From Burkholderiales bacterium (lineage in GTDB: Bacteria > Pseudomonadota > Gammaproteobacteria > Burkholderiales > Burkholderiaceae_C), in the NCBI GenBank assembly GCA_016702555.1, contig JADJDV010000005.1:496001-560000 (forward strand): a DNA stretch of 64,000 nt, in the 5' to 3' direction. This document shows, in pieces, positions 31,509-42,872 of this stretch. The notes below the pieces were generated by a model. It saw only the letters and a program-made list of their open reading frames with translations, made no database searches and was not told the DNA's origin. The position numbers and the translations under genes were made by a program. Within the stretch, counting starts at the first letter, position 1, and each line of letters begins with the position of its first letter.

Positions 31509-32984
31509 TCAATTCAGCTTGGAGATCGCCACCTGCTGCACCAGGTTGGCCACCGACGCCTCCATGACGTCGGTAAAGGGTTTCGGATACACGCCCATGC
31601 CGACCACCGCCACCGCCAGCAGCGCCAGCGCGGCGTACTCGCGCCCGTTGATGTCGGCCATCTGGCGCACGTCCTGGTTGGCGATGTCGCCGAAGTACAC
31701 GCGCTTGAACATCCACAGGCTGTAGGCCGCGCCGGAGATCAGCGCCGTCGCCAGCATCAGGCCGAGCCAGAAGTTCTCGCGCACGCTGGCCAGCACCACC
31801 ATCCACTCGCCGACGAAGCCGGCGGTGCCGGGCAGGCCGCAGTTGGCCATGAAGAACAGCAACGCGAATACACCGAAACGCGGCATCGAGTTGACGACCC
31901 CGCCGTAGGCGGCGATCTCGCGCGAGTGCACGCGGTCGTACAGCACGCCGATGCACAGGAACATGGCGCCGGAGACGAAGCCGTGCGCGATCATCTGCAC
32001 CAGGCCGCCGGAGATGCCGAGGTCGTTGAACAGGAAGAAGCCCATGGTGACAAAGCCCATGTGCGCCACCGACGAGTAGGCCACCAGCTTCTTCATGTCC
32101 TGCTGCACCAGCGCGACCAGGCCGACGTAGATCACCGCGATCAGCGACAGCGCGATCATCAGCCAGGCCCACTCGCGCGCGGCGTCGGGCAGGATCGGCA
32201 TCGAGAAGCGCACGAAGCCATAGGCGCCCAGCTTCAGCATGATCGCCGCCAGCACCACCGAGCCGCCGGTGGGCGCTTCGACGTGGGCGTCCGGCAACCA
32301 GGTGTGCACCGGCCACATCGGCACCTTGACGGCGAAGGCGGCAAACATGGCGAAGAACAGCAGGGTCTGCGCCGTGTTCGACAACGGCAGCTTGTGCCAG
32401 GTCATGACGTCGAAGCTGCCGCCCGACTGCGCGTACAGGTAGATGAAGGCCACCAGCATCAGGAAGGAGCCCAGCAGCGTGTAGAGGAAGAACTTGAATG
32501 CCGCGTAGATCCGGTTCGGTCCGCCCCAGACGCCGATGATCAGGTACATCGGGATCAGCGTGGCCTCGAAGAAGAAGTAGAACAGCACGCCATCAAGCGC
32601 CGCGAACACGCCGATCATGAAGCCCGACAGGATCAGGAAGGCGGCCATGTACTGGTTGACCTTGCGCTGAATCACTTCCCAGCCGGCGATCACCACGATG
32701 ATGGTGATGAAGGCCGTCAGCAACACGAACCAGACCGAGATGCCGTCCACGCCCAGGTGGTAGTTGACGTTGAAGCGCTCGATCCAGGGCGTCTTCTCGA
32801 CGAACTGCATCTCGGCGGTGCCGAGCTTGAAGCCGTTGTACAGCGGCAGCGTGACCAGAAAGCTGATCACCGAGCCGATCAGCGCGATCCAGCGCACCAG
32901 TGCGGCCTGGCTCGGTTTTCCGAACGCCAGCAGCACGGCGCCGAACGCAATCGGCGTCCAGATGGCAAGGCTCAACCAACCCAT
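31509..32984 (-). CDS. nuoM: NADH-quinone oxidoreductase subunit M
   Basis: Antiporter-like subunit of complex I, 491 residues. The conserved helix-5 Glu is in FFEATLIPMYLIIGVWGG, and the helix-7/8 Lys and His in KVPMWPVHTWLPDAHVEAPTGGSV, with DMKKLVAYSSVAHMGF after them. It is ten bases from nuoN and 18 from nuoL. Confidence 0.96.
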   Translation of the reverse strand: MGWLSLAIWTPIAFGAVLLAFGKPSQAALVRWIALIGSVISFLVTLPLYNGFKLGTAEMQFVEKTPWIERFNVNYHLGVDGISVWFVLLTAFITIIVVIAGWEVIQRKVNQYMAAFLILSGFMIGVFAALDGVLFYFFFEATLIPMYLIIGVWGGPNRIYAAFKFFLYTLLGSFLMLVAFIYLYAQSGGSFDVMTWHKLPLSNTAQTLLFFAMFAAFAVKVPMWPVHTWLPDAHVEAPTGGSVVLAAIMLKLGAYGFVRFSMPILPDAAREWAWLMIALSLIAVIYVGLVALVQQDMKKLVAYSSVAHMGFVTMGFFLFNDLGISGGLVQMIAHGFVSGAMFLCIGVLYDRVHSREIAAYGGVVNSMPRFGVFALLFFMANCGLPGTAGFVGEWMVVLASVRENFWLGLMLATALISGAAYSLWMFKRVYFGDIANQDVRQMADINGREYAALALLAVAVVGMGVYPKPFTDVMEASVANLVQQVAISKLN

Positions 32985-33002
32985 GTCTTATCCCGTTCCT
33001 GC

Positions 33003-35018
33003 TTACTTGTTGAGCCAGACGAAGTACGTCATCAGCACGAAGATGCCGAGGATCATGGCCAGCGCGTAGTGGTAGAGGAAACCGCTTTGCAGCCAGCGCA
33101 GCACGCCCGCCGCCCAGCCCACCACGCGCCAGGAGCCATTCACCACCGCGCCATCGATGAGCGCGCGGTCGCCACCCTTCCACAGGCCGACGCCCAGGCC
33201 GCGCATGGCGCGTGCGATGACGTCGATCCACAGCCAGTCCATGTAGTACTTCTTGTCCAGCAGCGTGTAGATCGGCTGCAGCGCCTGCTTCAGCCGCGCC
33301 GGCAGCGCCGGATTGACGATGTGCATGTAGTAGGCCAGCACCACCGCCGCCAGCGCCATCCAGAACGGCGGCACCATGAAGCCGTGCACGCCCATCTCGA
33401 CCCAGCCGTGGATCTTGCCCGCCAACACCGTCATGGCCGGGTGGCGCGCGGCGTCGACCTGGATGGCGTCCTTGAGGAAGTCGCCGAACAGCATCGGCAT
33501 CATGGTCATGGCGCCGATCACCACCGAGGGAATCGCCAGCAGCACCAGCGGCAGCCACACCACCCACGGCGTCTCGCGCGGCTTGGCGTCGCGGTCGTGG
33601 CCATGCCCGTGGTCGTCGTGGTGCGCGTCCGGGTTCTGGTCGTAGCGCTCGGGGCCGTGGAACACCAGGAAGTACAGGCGGAACGAGTAGAAGGCCGTGA
33701 TGAACACGCCGGCCAGCACCGCCAGGTAGGCAAAGCCGGCGCCCGGCAACTGGCTGGCGGCGGCGGCCTCGATGATCGACTCCTTGGAATAGAAGCCCGA
33801 GAAGAACGGCGTGCCGATCAGCGCCAGCGAGCCGATCAGGAAGGTGATCCAGGTCCAGGGCATGTACTTGCGCAGCCCGCCCATCCAGCGGATGTCCTGA
33901 TTGTGGTGCATGGCCATGATCACCGAGCCGGCGCCCAGGAACAGCAGCGCCTTGAAGAAGGCGTGCGTCATCAGGTGGAAGATCGCCACCGAGTAGGCCG
34001 AGGCGCCCAGCGCCACCGTCATGTAGCCCAGCTGCGACAGCGTGGAATACGCGATGACGCGCTTGATGTCGTTCTGCACGATGCCCAGGAAACCCATGAA
34101 CAGGGCCGTGATGGCACCGATCACCATGACGAAGTTGAGCGCCGCGTCGGACAGCTCGAACAGCGGCGACATGCGCGCCACCAGGAAGATGCCGGCGGTG
34201 ACCATGGTCGCCGCGTGGATCAGCGCCGAGATCGGCGTCGGGCCTTCCATCGAGTCGGGCAGCCAGATGTGCAGCGGAAACTGCGCCGACTTGCCCATGG
34301 CGCCGACGAACAGGCAGATGCACATCACCGTGACCAGCAGCCAGTCGGTGCCCGGGAACAGCAGGGTGGCGAACGCCTCTTTCTTGGCGAACACCTCGCT
34401 GTAGTTGAGCGAACCGGCGTAGGCCGCCACCAGGCCAATGCCGAGGATGAAGCCGAAGTCGCCGACCCGGTTGACCAGGAAGGCCTTCAGGTTGGCGAAG
34501 ATCGCCGTCGGGCGCTTGAACCAGAAGCCGATCAGCAGGTAGGACACGAGGCCCACCGCCTCCCAGCCGAAGAACAGCTGCAGGAAGTTGTTGCTCATCA
34601 CCAGCATCAGCATGGCGAAGGTGAACAGCGAGATGTAGGAGAAGAAGCGGTTGTAGCCCTCGTCCTCGGCCATGTAGCCGATGGTGTACACGTGCACCAT
34701 CAGCGACACGAAGGTCACCACGCACATCATGGTGGCGGTGAGGCTGTCGACCAGGAAGCCGACTTCCATCTTCAGGCTGCCCACCGTCATCCATTCGTAG
34801 ATGGTCTGGTCGAAGCGCGCACCACCCATCACGTCCTGCAGCGTGATGGCCGACAGGATGAAGGAAATCAGCACGCCCAGGATGGTGACGCTGTGCGAGG
34901 CCGTGCGGCCGATGCGGTTGCCGCCGAAGACGGTGCCCAGCACGCCGGCGATGAGCGAGCCGGCCAGCGGCGCCAGCGCCACCGTGAGCAGGGTCGAGGC
35001 GGAAAGGGTCTGACTCAT
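33003..35018 (-). CDS. nuoL: NADH-quinone oxidoreductase subunit L
   Basis: Largest antiporter-like subunit, 671 residues, with the C-terminal lateral helix that braces NuoM and NuoN. Visible motifs are FGWEAVGLVSYLLIGFW, KSAQFPLHIWLPDSMEGPTPISALIHAATMV and DIKRVIAYSTLSQLGY. A His/Asp-rich loop (DAHHDDHGHGHDRDAK, about residue 465) is longer than in many homologues and could bind metal weakly. It follows nuoK with an 8-base gap. Confidence 0.96.
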   Translation of the reverse strand: MSQTLSASTLLTVALAPLAGSLIAGVLGTVFGGNRIGRTASHSVTILGVLISFILSAITLQDVMGGARFDQTIYEWMTVGSLKMEVGFLVDSLTATMMCVVTFVSLMVHVYTIGYMAEDEGYNRFFSYISLFTFAMLMLVMSNNFLQLFFGWEAVGLVSYLLIGFWFKRPTAIFANLKAFLVNRVGDFGFILGIGLVAAYAGSLNYSEVFAKKEAFATLLFPGTDWLLVTVMCICLFVGAMGKSAQFPLHIWLPDSMEGPTPISALIHAATMVTAGIFLVARMSPLFELSDAALNFVMVIGAITALFMGFLGIVQNDIKRVIAYSTLSQLGYMTVALGASAYSVAIFHLMTHAFFKALLFLGAGSVIMAMHHNQDIRWMGGLRKYMPWTWITFLIGSLALIGTPFFSGFYSKESIIEAAAASQLPGAGFAYLAVLAGVFITAFYSFRLYFLVFHGPERYDQNPDAHHDDHGHGHDRDAKPRETPWVVWLPLVLLAIPSVVIGAMTMMPMLFGDFLKDAIQVDAARHPAMTVLAGKIHGWVEMGVHGFMVPPFWMALAAVVLAYYMHIVNPALPARLKQALQPIYTLLDKKYYMDWLWIDVIARAMRGLGVGLWKGGDRALIDGAVVNGSWRVVGWAAGVLRWLQSGFLYHYALAMILGIFVLMTYFVWLNK

Positions 35019-35026
35019 GACTCGCC

Positions 35027-35335
35027 CTAGCCTTTCAGCGAATTGAGTTCGTCCACGTTGATGTTGGACTTGGCGCGGAACAGCAGCATCAGGATCGCCA
35101 GGCCGATCGCGGCCTCGGCGGCGGCCACCGTCAGGATGAAGAACACGAACACCTGGCCGTGCATGTCGCCCAGGTAGTGCGAAAAGGCCACGAAGTTCAT
35201 GTTGACGGCCAGCAGCATCAGCTCGATCGCCATCAGCAGCACGATCAGGTTCTTGCGGTTGAGGAAGATCCCGACCACCGAGAGCGCGAACAGGATCGCG
35301 CCCAGGGTCAGGAAGTGGGCCAGGGTCAGGGTCAT
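35027..35335 (-). CDS. nuoK: NADH-quinone oxidoreductase subunit K
   Basis: Three-helix membrane subunit of 102 residues. The conserved Glu38 of IVLLMAIELMLLAVN and Glu74 of AAAEAAIGLAI form part of the central proton path. The start overlaps the nuoJ stop (ATGA), so the two are translationally coupled. Confidence 0.96.
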   Translation of the reverse strand: MTLTLAHFLTLGAILFALSVVGIFLNRKNLIVLLMAIELMLLAVNMNFVAFSHYLGDMHGQVFVFFILTVAAAEAAIGLAILMLLFRAKSNINVDELNSLKG

Positions 35336-36000
35336 TTCTTCACTTCCTCCGCGGGCTCGGCGGGCGACGCGGCCGGCGGCGGCGCCTGCGTGGCCGCCAT
35401 CTTCACGATCTCCAGCCGGTCGCGCGCCTGCACGCGAATCTGGGCGGCCGGATTGATCGCCTTGGTGTCCTTGCGCTGGCGCAGCGTCAGCGCGATGGCG
35501 GCGACCATGGCCACCAGCAGGATCACGGCGGCGATCTCCATCGGGTACAGGTACTCGATGTACATCAGCGTGCCGAGCGCCTTGGTGTTGGAGTACGGCA
35601 CCAGCTGGCCGGCGGCGTTGGTCACGGTCTCGGGCACGCCCGGCGCCTCGCCGGCGCGAAAGCCGCCGAACAGCACCACCGCCATCTCCAGCGAGATCAC
35701 GGCGCCCATGCCCAGCGCCAGCGGAAAGTGGCGCCAGAAACCCTGACGCAGGCTGTCGATGTGGATGTCCAGCATCATCACCACGAACAGGAACAGCACC
35801 ATCACCGCGCCCAGGTACACCAGCACCAGCACGATGGCCAGGAATTCGGCCTTGAGCAGCAGCCAGACGCCAGCGGCCTGCGAGAAGGCCAGCATCAGGA
35901 ACAGCACCGCGTGCACCGGGTTGCGCGCGGTGATCACCCGGAATGCCGAAAACAGCATCACGAGCGAGAACAGATAGAAAAAGGCGGTCTTGACGTCCAT
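35332..36000 (-). CDS. nuoJ: NADH-quinone oxidoreductase subunit J
   Basis: Five-helix membrane subunit, 222 residues, longer than the E. coli protein by a C-terminal charged tail (QAPPPAASPAEPAEEVKK). NPVHAVLFLMLAFSQAAGVWLLLKAEFLAIVLVLVYLGAVMVLFLF is the conserved core. It sits between nuoI and nuoK. Confidence 0.95.
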   Translation of the reverse strand: MDVKTAFFYLFSLVMLFSAFRVITARNPVHAVLFLMLAFSQAAGVWLLLKAEFLAIVLVLVYLGAVMVLFLFVVMMLDIHIDSLRQGFWRHFPLALGMGAVISLEMAVVLFGGFRAGEAPGVPETVTNAAGQLVPYSNTKALGTLMYIEYLYPMEIAAVILLVAMVAAIALTLRQRKDTKAINPAAQIRVQARDRLEIVKMAATQAPPPAASPAEPAEEVKK

Positions 36001-36024
36001 GGTGTGTCGATGTGTGCGGCGACT

Positions 36025-36534
36025 TCAGCGGTACTTGGCGTCGGCGGCCCTGGCGGCGGCGATCTCGGCCTCGTAACGGTCGCCCACCGCCAGCAGCATG
36101 TCCTTGGTGAAGTACAGATCGCCGCGCTTCTCGCCGTGATACTCGAGGATGTGCGTCTCGACGATCGAGTCGGTCGGGCAGCTTTCCTCGCAGAAGCCGC
36201 AGAAGATGCACTTGGTCAGGTCGATGTCGTAGCGCGTGGTCCGGCGCGAGCCGTCGGCGCGCTCGTCGCTTTCGATGGTGATCGCCACCGCCGGGCAGAC
36301 CGCCTCGCACAGCTTGCAGGCAATGCAGCGCTCTTCGCCGTTTTCATAGCGGCGCAGCGCGTGCAGGCCGCGAAAGCGCGGCGACAAGGGCGTCTTCTCC
36401 TCCGGGAACTGGATCGTCACCTTGCGGCTGAAGGTGTAGCGCCCGGTCAGGGCCATGCCCTGGAACAGTTCCCACAGCACGAAGCTGCGGAAGAAATCGC
36501 GCAAGGAAAAAGGAGAGCTTGCAACGGAAGCCAT
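36025..36534 (-). CDS. nuoI: NADH-quinone oxidoreductase subunit I
   Basis: Ferredoxin-like subunit of 169 residues carrying clusters N6a and N6b. Both 4Fe-4S motifs are intact: CIACKLCEAVCP and CIFCGFCEESCP. An N-terminal amphipathic segment precedes them. It transfers electrons toward NuoB. Confidence 0.97.
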   Translation of the reverse strand: MASVASSPFSLRDFFRSFVLWELFQGMALTGRYTFSRKVTIQFPEEKTPLSPRFRGLHALRRYENGEERCIACKLCEAVCPAVAITIESDERADGSRRTTRYDIDLTKCIFCGFCEESCPTDSIVETHILEYHGEKRGDLYFTKDMLLAVGDRYEAEIAAARAADAKYR

Positions 36535-36551
36535 GATTCACCCTCCGTGGT

Positions 36552-37628
36552 CTAGTGCCAGATGTTCCAGGGGCTGTGCAACCACGCGCCCACCAGGACC
36601 AGCCAGATCAGTGTGACCGGAATGAAGATCTTCCAGCCCAGACGCATGATCTGGTCGTAACGGAAGCGCGGGAAGGTGGCGCGAATCCAGATGAACATCG
36701 AGACCACCACGAAGGTCTTGATGCCCAGCCAGATCCAGCCGGGAATGAAGTCCAGCCAGGCCACCGGCGCCAGCCAGCCGCCCAGGAACATGGTCACGGC
36801 CAGGATGGAGATCAGCCACATGCTGGCGTATTCGGCCAGGAAGAACACCGCGAAGCCCATGCCCGAGTACTCGACCATGTGGCCGGCGACGATCTCCGCC
36901 TCGCCCTCCACCACGTCGAAGGGGTGGCGGTTGACCTCGGCCACGCCGGAGATCAGGTAGACGAAGAAGATCGGCAGCAGCGGCAGCCAGTTCCAGGACA
37001 GGAAGTTCAGGCCCATGTCGGCCCCCATGCCCTTGGCCTGGCCCAGCACGATGTCGGTCAGGTTCATGCTGCCGGCCACCATCAGCACCACCAGGAAGCA
37101 AAAGCCCATGGCGATCTCGTAGCTGATCATCTGCGCCGACGCGCGCAGCGCGCCCAGGAAGGCGTACTTGGAGTTCGAGGCCCAGCCGGCGATGATGACG
37201 CCATACACCTCCATCGCGGTGATGGCCAGCAGCAGCAGCAGGCCGGCGTTGACGTTGGACAGCGCCGCCTCGGGGCCGAACGGGATCACCACCCAGGCCG
37301 CCAGTGCCGGCATGATGGCCATCAGCGGCCCGAGGAAGAACAGCGGCTTGTTGGCCGCGGTCGGGCGGATGATTTCCTTGGTCAGCAGCTTGACGGCGTC
37401 GGCGATCGGCTGCAGCAGGCCCCAGGGGCCGACGCGGTTGGGCCCCAGGCGCACCTGCATGAAGCCGAGCAGCTTGCGCTCCCACAGCGTCAGGTAGGCC
37501 ACCGCGCCCATCAGCGGCAGCAGCAGCACCACGATCTTGACCAGGTTCCAGACCACCGGCCAGGTCGCCCCCGTCCACCAGTGGCCGGCGAACAGCTGCA
37601 AACCCCAGTTATGGATGGCGTCGATCAT
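36552..37628 (-). CDS. nuoH: NADH-quinone oxidoreductase subunit H
   Basis: Membrane subunit next to the quinone site, 358 residues, eight helices. The conserved ERKLLGFMQVRLGPNRVGPWGLLQPIADAVKLLTKE near the N-terminus and the acidic loop GVAEVNRHPFDVVEGEAEIVAGHMVEYSGMGFA are diagnostic. Its start overlaps the nuoG stop by four bases. Confidence 0.97.
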   Translation of the reverse strand: MIDAIHNWGLQLFAGHWWTGATWPVVWNLVKIVVLLLPLMGAVAYLTLWERKLLGFMQVRLGPNRVGPWGLLQPIADAVKLLTKEIIRPTAANKPLFFLGPLMAIMPALAAWVVIPFGPEAALSNVNAGLLLLLAITAMEVYGVIIAGWASNSKYAFLGALRASAQMISYEIAMGFCFLVVLMVAGSMNLTDIVLGQAKGMGADMGLNFLSWNWLPLLPIFFVYLISGVAEVNRHPFDVVEGEAEIVAGHMVEYSGMGFAVFFLAEYASMWLISILAVTMFLGGWLAPVAWLDFIPGWIWLGIKTFVVVSMFIWIRATFPRFRYDQIMRLGWKIFIPVTLIWLVLVGAWLHSPWNIWH

Positions 37629-39736
37629 GCGGCGGCTCCTTCAAGGGCGTCGGCCGTCAGCTGCAGCGAAGGCGCGCGGCGCACGATGCCGTCGAGCTGG
37701 TAGATGCCGACGGCAGGCACGCGCGCCTCGGCGCTGTCGAGCCGGATCGGCGCACGGGTGCGGTTGCTGAGGCGGCCGGGCTCGACCATCTCGGTCGCGG
37801 CGCCAAGCGCCTGCACCAGCACGTCCTGCGAGCTGTCGCTGTCCAGTTGCGCGATGCCGAGCAGATCGCCCAGCACGCGCAGCACCTTCCAGCCCGGACG
37901 CGTGTCGCCCAGCGGCCGCACGACGGCGTGGAAGCTCTGCACCCGGCCCTCGGCGTTGACGAAGGTCCCGGAGGTTTCGGTGAAGGGCGCGATCGGCAGC
38001 AGCACGTCGCTGATGTCCAGGTTGGCCTTGAACGGGCTCAGCGTGACCACCATGGCGCCGCTCGCGAGCGCGCGGCCGGCCGTGTCGGGACCCGGTTCGC
38101 AGTTCAGCAGCAGCGCCGCCTTCAGGCCGCCGGCCAGCATCTGCGCCGCGTTCAGACCGCCCTGCCCCGGCTGCGCGTTGACCAATTGCGCGCCGACGGT
38201 GTTGGCGGCTTCGGTCAGGTAGCCCACCGTGGCGCCGGTCTGCTCGCCGATCCACTGGGCCAGCGCCAGCAGGCTGGCGGCGTTCGGATGCTGTGCGGCG
38301 GCGTTGCCCAGCAGCACCGCCTTGCGCTCGCCGGCGAGCAGCGCGCGGGCGATGGCCTGCGCGGCTTCGCTCGCCTGCGCCTCGGCCGGTGCCGGCACGC
38401 CCTTGTCGGCGGCGATCGTCGCCGCCACGCCCGCCAGTTGCTGCGCCCAGTCGGCCGGCTCGGCCAGCACGCTGGCGCGCAGCGGCATGGCCCAGGCGTC
38501 GGCGGCCTTGAGCAGCGTGGCCGAGGTGATCGCCGTCACGGCGGCGCCATGGCGCGCCGCCTGGCGGATGCGCTGCGCGAACAGCGGATGGTCCTTGCGC
38601 AGGTTGGAGCCGACCACCAGCACCGACTGCAGCTCCGTCAGCGAGGCGATCGAGGTGCCCAGCCAGCGCACGCCTTCGGCCTCCCCGAACTCCTGCTGGC
38701 GCAGGCGATGATCGATGTTCTCGCTGCCCAGGCCGCGCACCAGCGAGGCGGCCAGGTGCAGTTCTTCCAGCGTGCTGTGCGGGCTGGCCAGCAGGCCGAT
38801 CGCCGACGCACCCTGCGTCGCCTTGATCTCGTCGAGGCCGTTGGCCACGTACTCCAGCGCGGTCTGCCAGTCGACTTCCTGCCAGGTGCCGCCCTGCTTC
38901 AGCATGGGCTTGGTGAGCCGCTCCTCGCCGTTCAGCGCCTCGTAGGAGAAGCGGTCGCGGTCGGCAATCCAGCACTCGTTGACGGCCTCGTTCTCGAATG
39001 GCACCACGCGCAGCACCTGATGGTTCTTGATCTGCACGATCAGGTTGGCGCCGGTGGAATCGTGCGGGCTGATGCTCTTGCGGCGCGACAGCTCCCAGGT
39101 GCGGGCGCTGTAGCGGAACGGCTTGCTGGTGAGCGCGCCGACCGGGCAGATGTCGATCATGTTGCCGGACAGCTCGGAATCCACCGACTGGCCGATGAAG
39201 GTCTCGATCTCGGCGTGCTCGCCGCGGTTGGGCATGCCGAGCTCCATCACGCCGGCAATTTCCTGGCCGAAGCGCACGCAGCGGGTGCAGTGGATGCAGC
39301 GCGTCATCTCCCTGGTGGAGATCAGCGGGCCGACCTCCTTGGGCTTGACGACGCGTTTTTCCTCGCCGTAACGCGAGGCCGAGGCGCCGTAGCCCACCGC
39401 CAGGTCCTGCAACTGGCACTCGCCGCCCTGATCGCAGATCGGGCAGTCGAGCGGGTGGTTGATGAGCAGGAACTCCATCACCGACTTCTGCGCCGTGATG
39501 GCCTTGTCGGTCTGCGTGCGCACGATCATGCCTTGCGTCACCGGCGTGGCGCAGGCCGGCATCGGCTTGGGCATCTTCTCCACGTCCACCAGGCACATGC
39601 GGCAGTTGGCGGCGATGGACAGCTTCTTGTGATAGCAGAAGTGCGGGATGTAGGTGCCGGCCTTCTCGGCCGCATGCATCACCATGCTGCCTTCGGGCAC
39701 CTCGACCTTTCTGCCGTCGATCTCGATTTCAACCAT
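37625..39736 (-). CDS. nuoG: NADH-quinone oxidoreductase subunit G
   Basis: Large Fe-S subunit, 703 residues, short form without the extra domain of E. coli NuoG. The 2Fe-2S ligands are in CYHKKLSIAANCRMC plus CATP, N4/N5 ligands in HPLDCPICDQGGECQLQD and CIHCTRCVRFGQEIAG, followed by a molybdopterin-oxidoreductase-like region (about 220-690) that has lost cofactor binding in this family. Confidence 0.96.
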   Translation of the reverse strand: MVEIEIDGRKVEVPEGSMVMHAAEKAGTYIPHFCYHKKLSIAANCRMCLVDVEKMPKPMPACATPVTQGMIVRTQTDKAITAQKSVMEFLLINHPLDCPICDQGGECQLQDLAVGYGASASRYGEEKRVVKPKEVGPLISTREMTRCIHCTRCVRFGQEIAGVMELGMPNRGEHAEIETFIGQSVDSELSGNMIDICPVGALTSKPFRYSARTWELSRRKSISPHDSTGANLIVQIKNHQVLRVVPFENEAVNECWIADRDRFSYEALNGEERLTKPMLKQGGTWQEVDWQTALEYVANGLDEIKATQGASAIGLLASPHSTLEELHLAASLVRGLGSENIDHRLRQQEFGEAEGVRWLGTSIASLTELQSVLVVGSNLRKDHPLFAQRIRQAARHGAAVTAITSATLLKAADAWAMPLRASVLAEPADWAQQLAGVAATIAADKGVPAPAEAQASEAAQAIARALLAGERKAVLLGNAAAQHPNAASLLALAQWIGEQTGATVGYLTEAANTVGAQLVNAQPGQGGLNAAQMLAGGLKAALLLNCEPGPDTAGRALASGAMVVTLSPFKANLDISDVLLPIAPFTETSGTFVNAEGRVQSFHAVVRPLGDTRPGWKVLRVLGDLLGIAQLDSDSSQDVLVQALGAATEMVEPGRLSNRTRAPIRLDSAEARVPAVGIYQLDGIVRRAPSLQLTADALEGAAA

Positions 39737-39754
39737 GACTGTTCGTCCGATCCT

Positions 39755-41101
<1,347 letters not shown>

Positions 41102-41105
41102 TGTT

Positions 41106-41621
41106 TTAGTCCTCCGCCGCGCGCAGGCCGTCGACCAGCTCGTCGAGCCGCTCATTCGACATGAAGCTGCACATGTTGCGGTCGTTGACCAGCATCACCG
41201 GCGCATCGCCGCAGGCGCCCAGGCACTCGCAGGGCTGCACCGTGAACTGGCCGTCGGCCGTGGTGCCGTAGGGCTCGATGCCGAGCTTCTCGCACAAATG
41301 CTTCAGCGCCTCGGGTCCGCCCGCAAACATGCACGGCGCATTGGTGCACACGTTCAGCTTGAAGCGGCCGACCGGCTGCTGGTTGTACATGTTGTAGAAG
41401 CTCGTGACCTCGTGCACGGCGATCGGCGGCATGCCCAGGTAGTCGGCCACGGCCTGCTCGCTTTCGGGACTGACCCAGCCAAGCTCCTGCTGCACGATGG
41501 CCAGGCAGGCCATCACCGCCGACTGCTTCTGGTCGACCGGGTACTTGGCCACCTCGCGCGCGAAGCGCGCCAGCATGGCGCCGGTCAGCAAGGTGGCCGT
41601 GGGTGCGGCGGCGGTACTCAT
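41106..41621 (-). CDS. nuoE: NADH-quinone oxidoreductase subunit E
   Basis: Thioredoxin-fold 2Fe-2S subunit (cluster N1a), 171 residues. Ligands are C92, C97, C133 and C137 (VCTNAPC and CECLGAC). Its start overlaps the nuoD stop (ATGA). Confidence 0.97.
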   Translation of the reverse strand: MSTAAAPTATLLTGAMLARFAREVAKYPVDQKQSAVMACLAIVQQELGWVSPESEQAVADYLGMPPIAVHEVTSFYNMYNQQPVGRFKLNVCTNAPCMFAGGPEALKHLCEKLGIEPYGTTADGQFTVQPCECLGACGDAPVMLVNDRNMCSFMSNERLDELVDGLRAAED

Positions 41622-42871
41622 CGATCGATCTCTCCAAACACGATGTCCAGCGTGCCGATGATGGCCACGGCGTCGGTCAGCATGTGCCCCTTGACCAGCT
41701 CCTCGAAGGCGGCCAGGTGCACGAAGCCGGGCGGGCGGATCTTCATGCGGTAGGGCTTGTTGGCGCCGTCCGAGATGAAATAGATGCCGAACTCGCCCTT
41801 CGGGTGCTCGACCGCGGCATAGGCCTCGCCGGGCGGCACGTGCATGCCCTCGGTGAACAGCTTGAAGTGGTGGATCAGATCCTCCATGCCGGTCTTCATC
41901 GCCTTGCGTGAGGGCGGCGCCACCTTGTGGTCCTGCACGATCACCGGGCCGGGATTGGCGCGCAGCCAGTCGATGCACTGGCGGATGATGCGGTTGGATT
42001 CGCGCATCTCCTGCACGCGCACCAGGTAACGGTCGTAGCTGTCGCCGGTCTTGCCGACCGGGATGTCGAAGTCGAGCTGATCGTAGACCTCGTAGGGCTG
42101 TTTTTTGCGCAGGTCCCAGGCGATGCCGGTGCCGCGCAGCATCGGGCCGGTCATGCCCAGGTTCAGCGCGCGCTCGGGGCTGACCACGCCAATGCCGACG
42201 GTGCGCTGCTTCCAGATCCGGTTCTCGGTCAGCAGCACCTCGTACTCGTCGACGCACTTGGGGAAGCGCTCGGTGAAGTCCTCGATGAAGTCGAGCAGCG
42301 AGCCCTGCCGGTTGGCGTTGAGCCGCTCCATGCCCTTGGCGTTGCGCAGCTTGTTCGGCTTGTACTGCGGCATGGTGTCCGGCAGATCGCGGTACACGCC
42401 GCCGGGGCGGAAGTAGGCCGCGTGCATGCGCGCGCCCGACACCGCCTCGTACATGTCGAACAGGTCTTCGCGCTCGCGGAAGGTGTAGAGCAGCACCGTC
42501 GATGCGCCGCAGTCGTGGCCGTGCGAACCCAGCCACATCAGGTGGTTCATGACACGCGTGATCTCGGAAAACATCACGCGGATGTACTGCGCCCGGATCG
42601 GCACCTCGACGCCGAGCAGCTTCTCGACCGCCAGGCAGTAGGCGTGCTCGTTGCTCATCATCGAGCAGTAGTCGAGCCGGTCCATGTAGGGCAGCGACTG
42701 CAGGTAGGTCTTGTGCTCGGCCAGCTTCTCGGTGGCGCGGTGCAGCAGGCCGACGTGCGGGTCGGCGCGGTGCACCACCTCGCCGTCCATCTCCAGCACC
42801 AGGCGCAACACGCCGTGCGCGGCCGGGTGCTGCGGGCCGAAGTTCAGGGTGTAGTTCTTGATCTCTGCCAT
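41618..42871 (-). CDS. nuoD: NADH-quinone oxidoreductase subunit D
   Basis: The 49-kDa-type subunit lining the quinone chamber, 417 residues. NFGPQHPAAHGVLRL and DPHVGLLHRATEKL are the family signatures, and LMWLGSHGHDCGASTV is conserved. The ATG at 42871 starts right after the nuoC stop and matches the usual MAEIKNYTLNFG; an ATG at 42889 would overlap nuoC by 17 bases. Confidence 0.97.
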   Translation of the reverse strand: MAEIKNYTLNFGPQHPAAHGVLRLVLEMDGEVVHRADPHVGLLHRATEKLAEHKTYLQSLPYMDRLDYCSMMSNEHAYCLAVEKLLGVEVPIRAQYIRVMFSEITRVMNHLMWLGSHGHDCGASTVLLYTFREREDLFDMYEAVSGARMHAAYFRPGGVYRDLPDTMPQYKPNKLRNAKGMERLNANRQGSLLDFIEDFTERFPKCVDEYEVLLTENRIWKQRTVGIGVVSPERALNLGMTGPMLRGTGIAWDLRKKQPYEVYDQLDFDIPVGKTGDSYDRYLVRVQEMRESNRIIRQCIDWLRANPGPVIVQDHKVAPPSRKAMKTGMEDLIHHFKLFTEGMHVPPGEAYAAVEHPKGEFGIYFISDGANKPYRMKIRPPGFVHLAAFEELVKGHMLTDAVAIIGTLDIVFGEIDR

Positions 42872-42872
42872 G

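Noticed and set aside
31926..35030. Very long open frame on the plus strand opposite nuoL and nuoM
   Set aside because: It is His/Gln/Arg/Asp-rich with no domain and lies exactly antisense to well-conserved complex I genes. High GC content removes stop codons in this frame.
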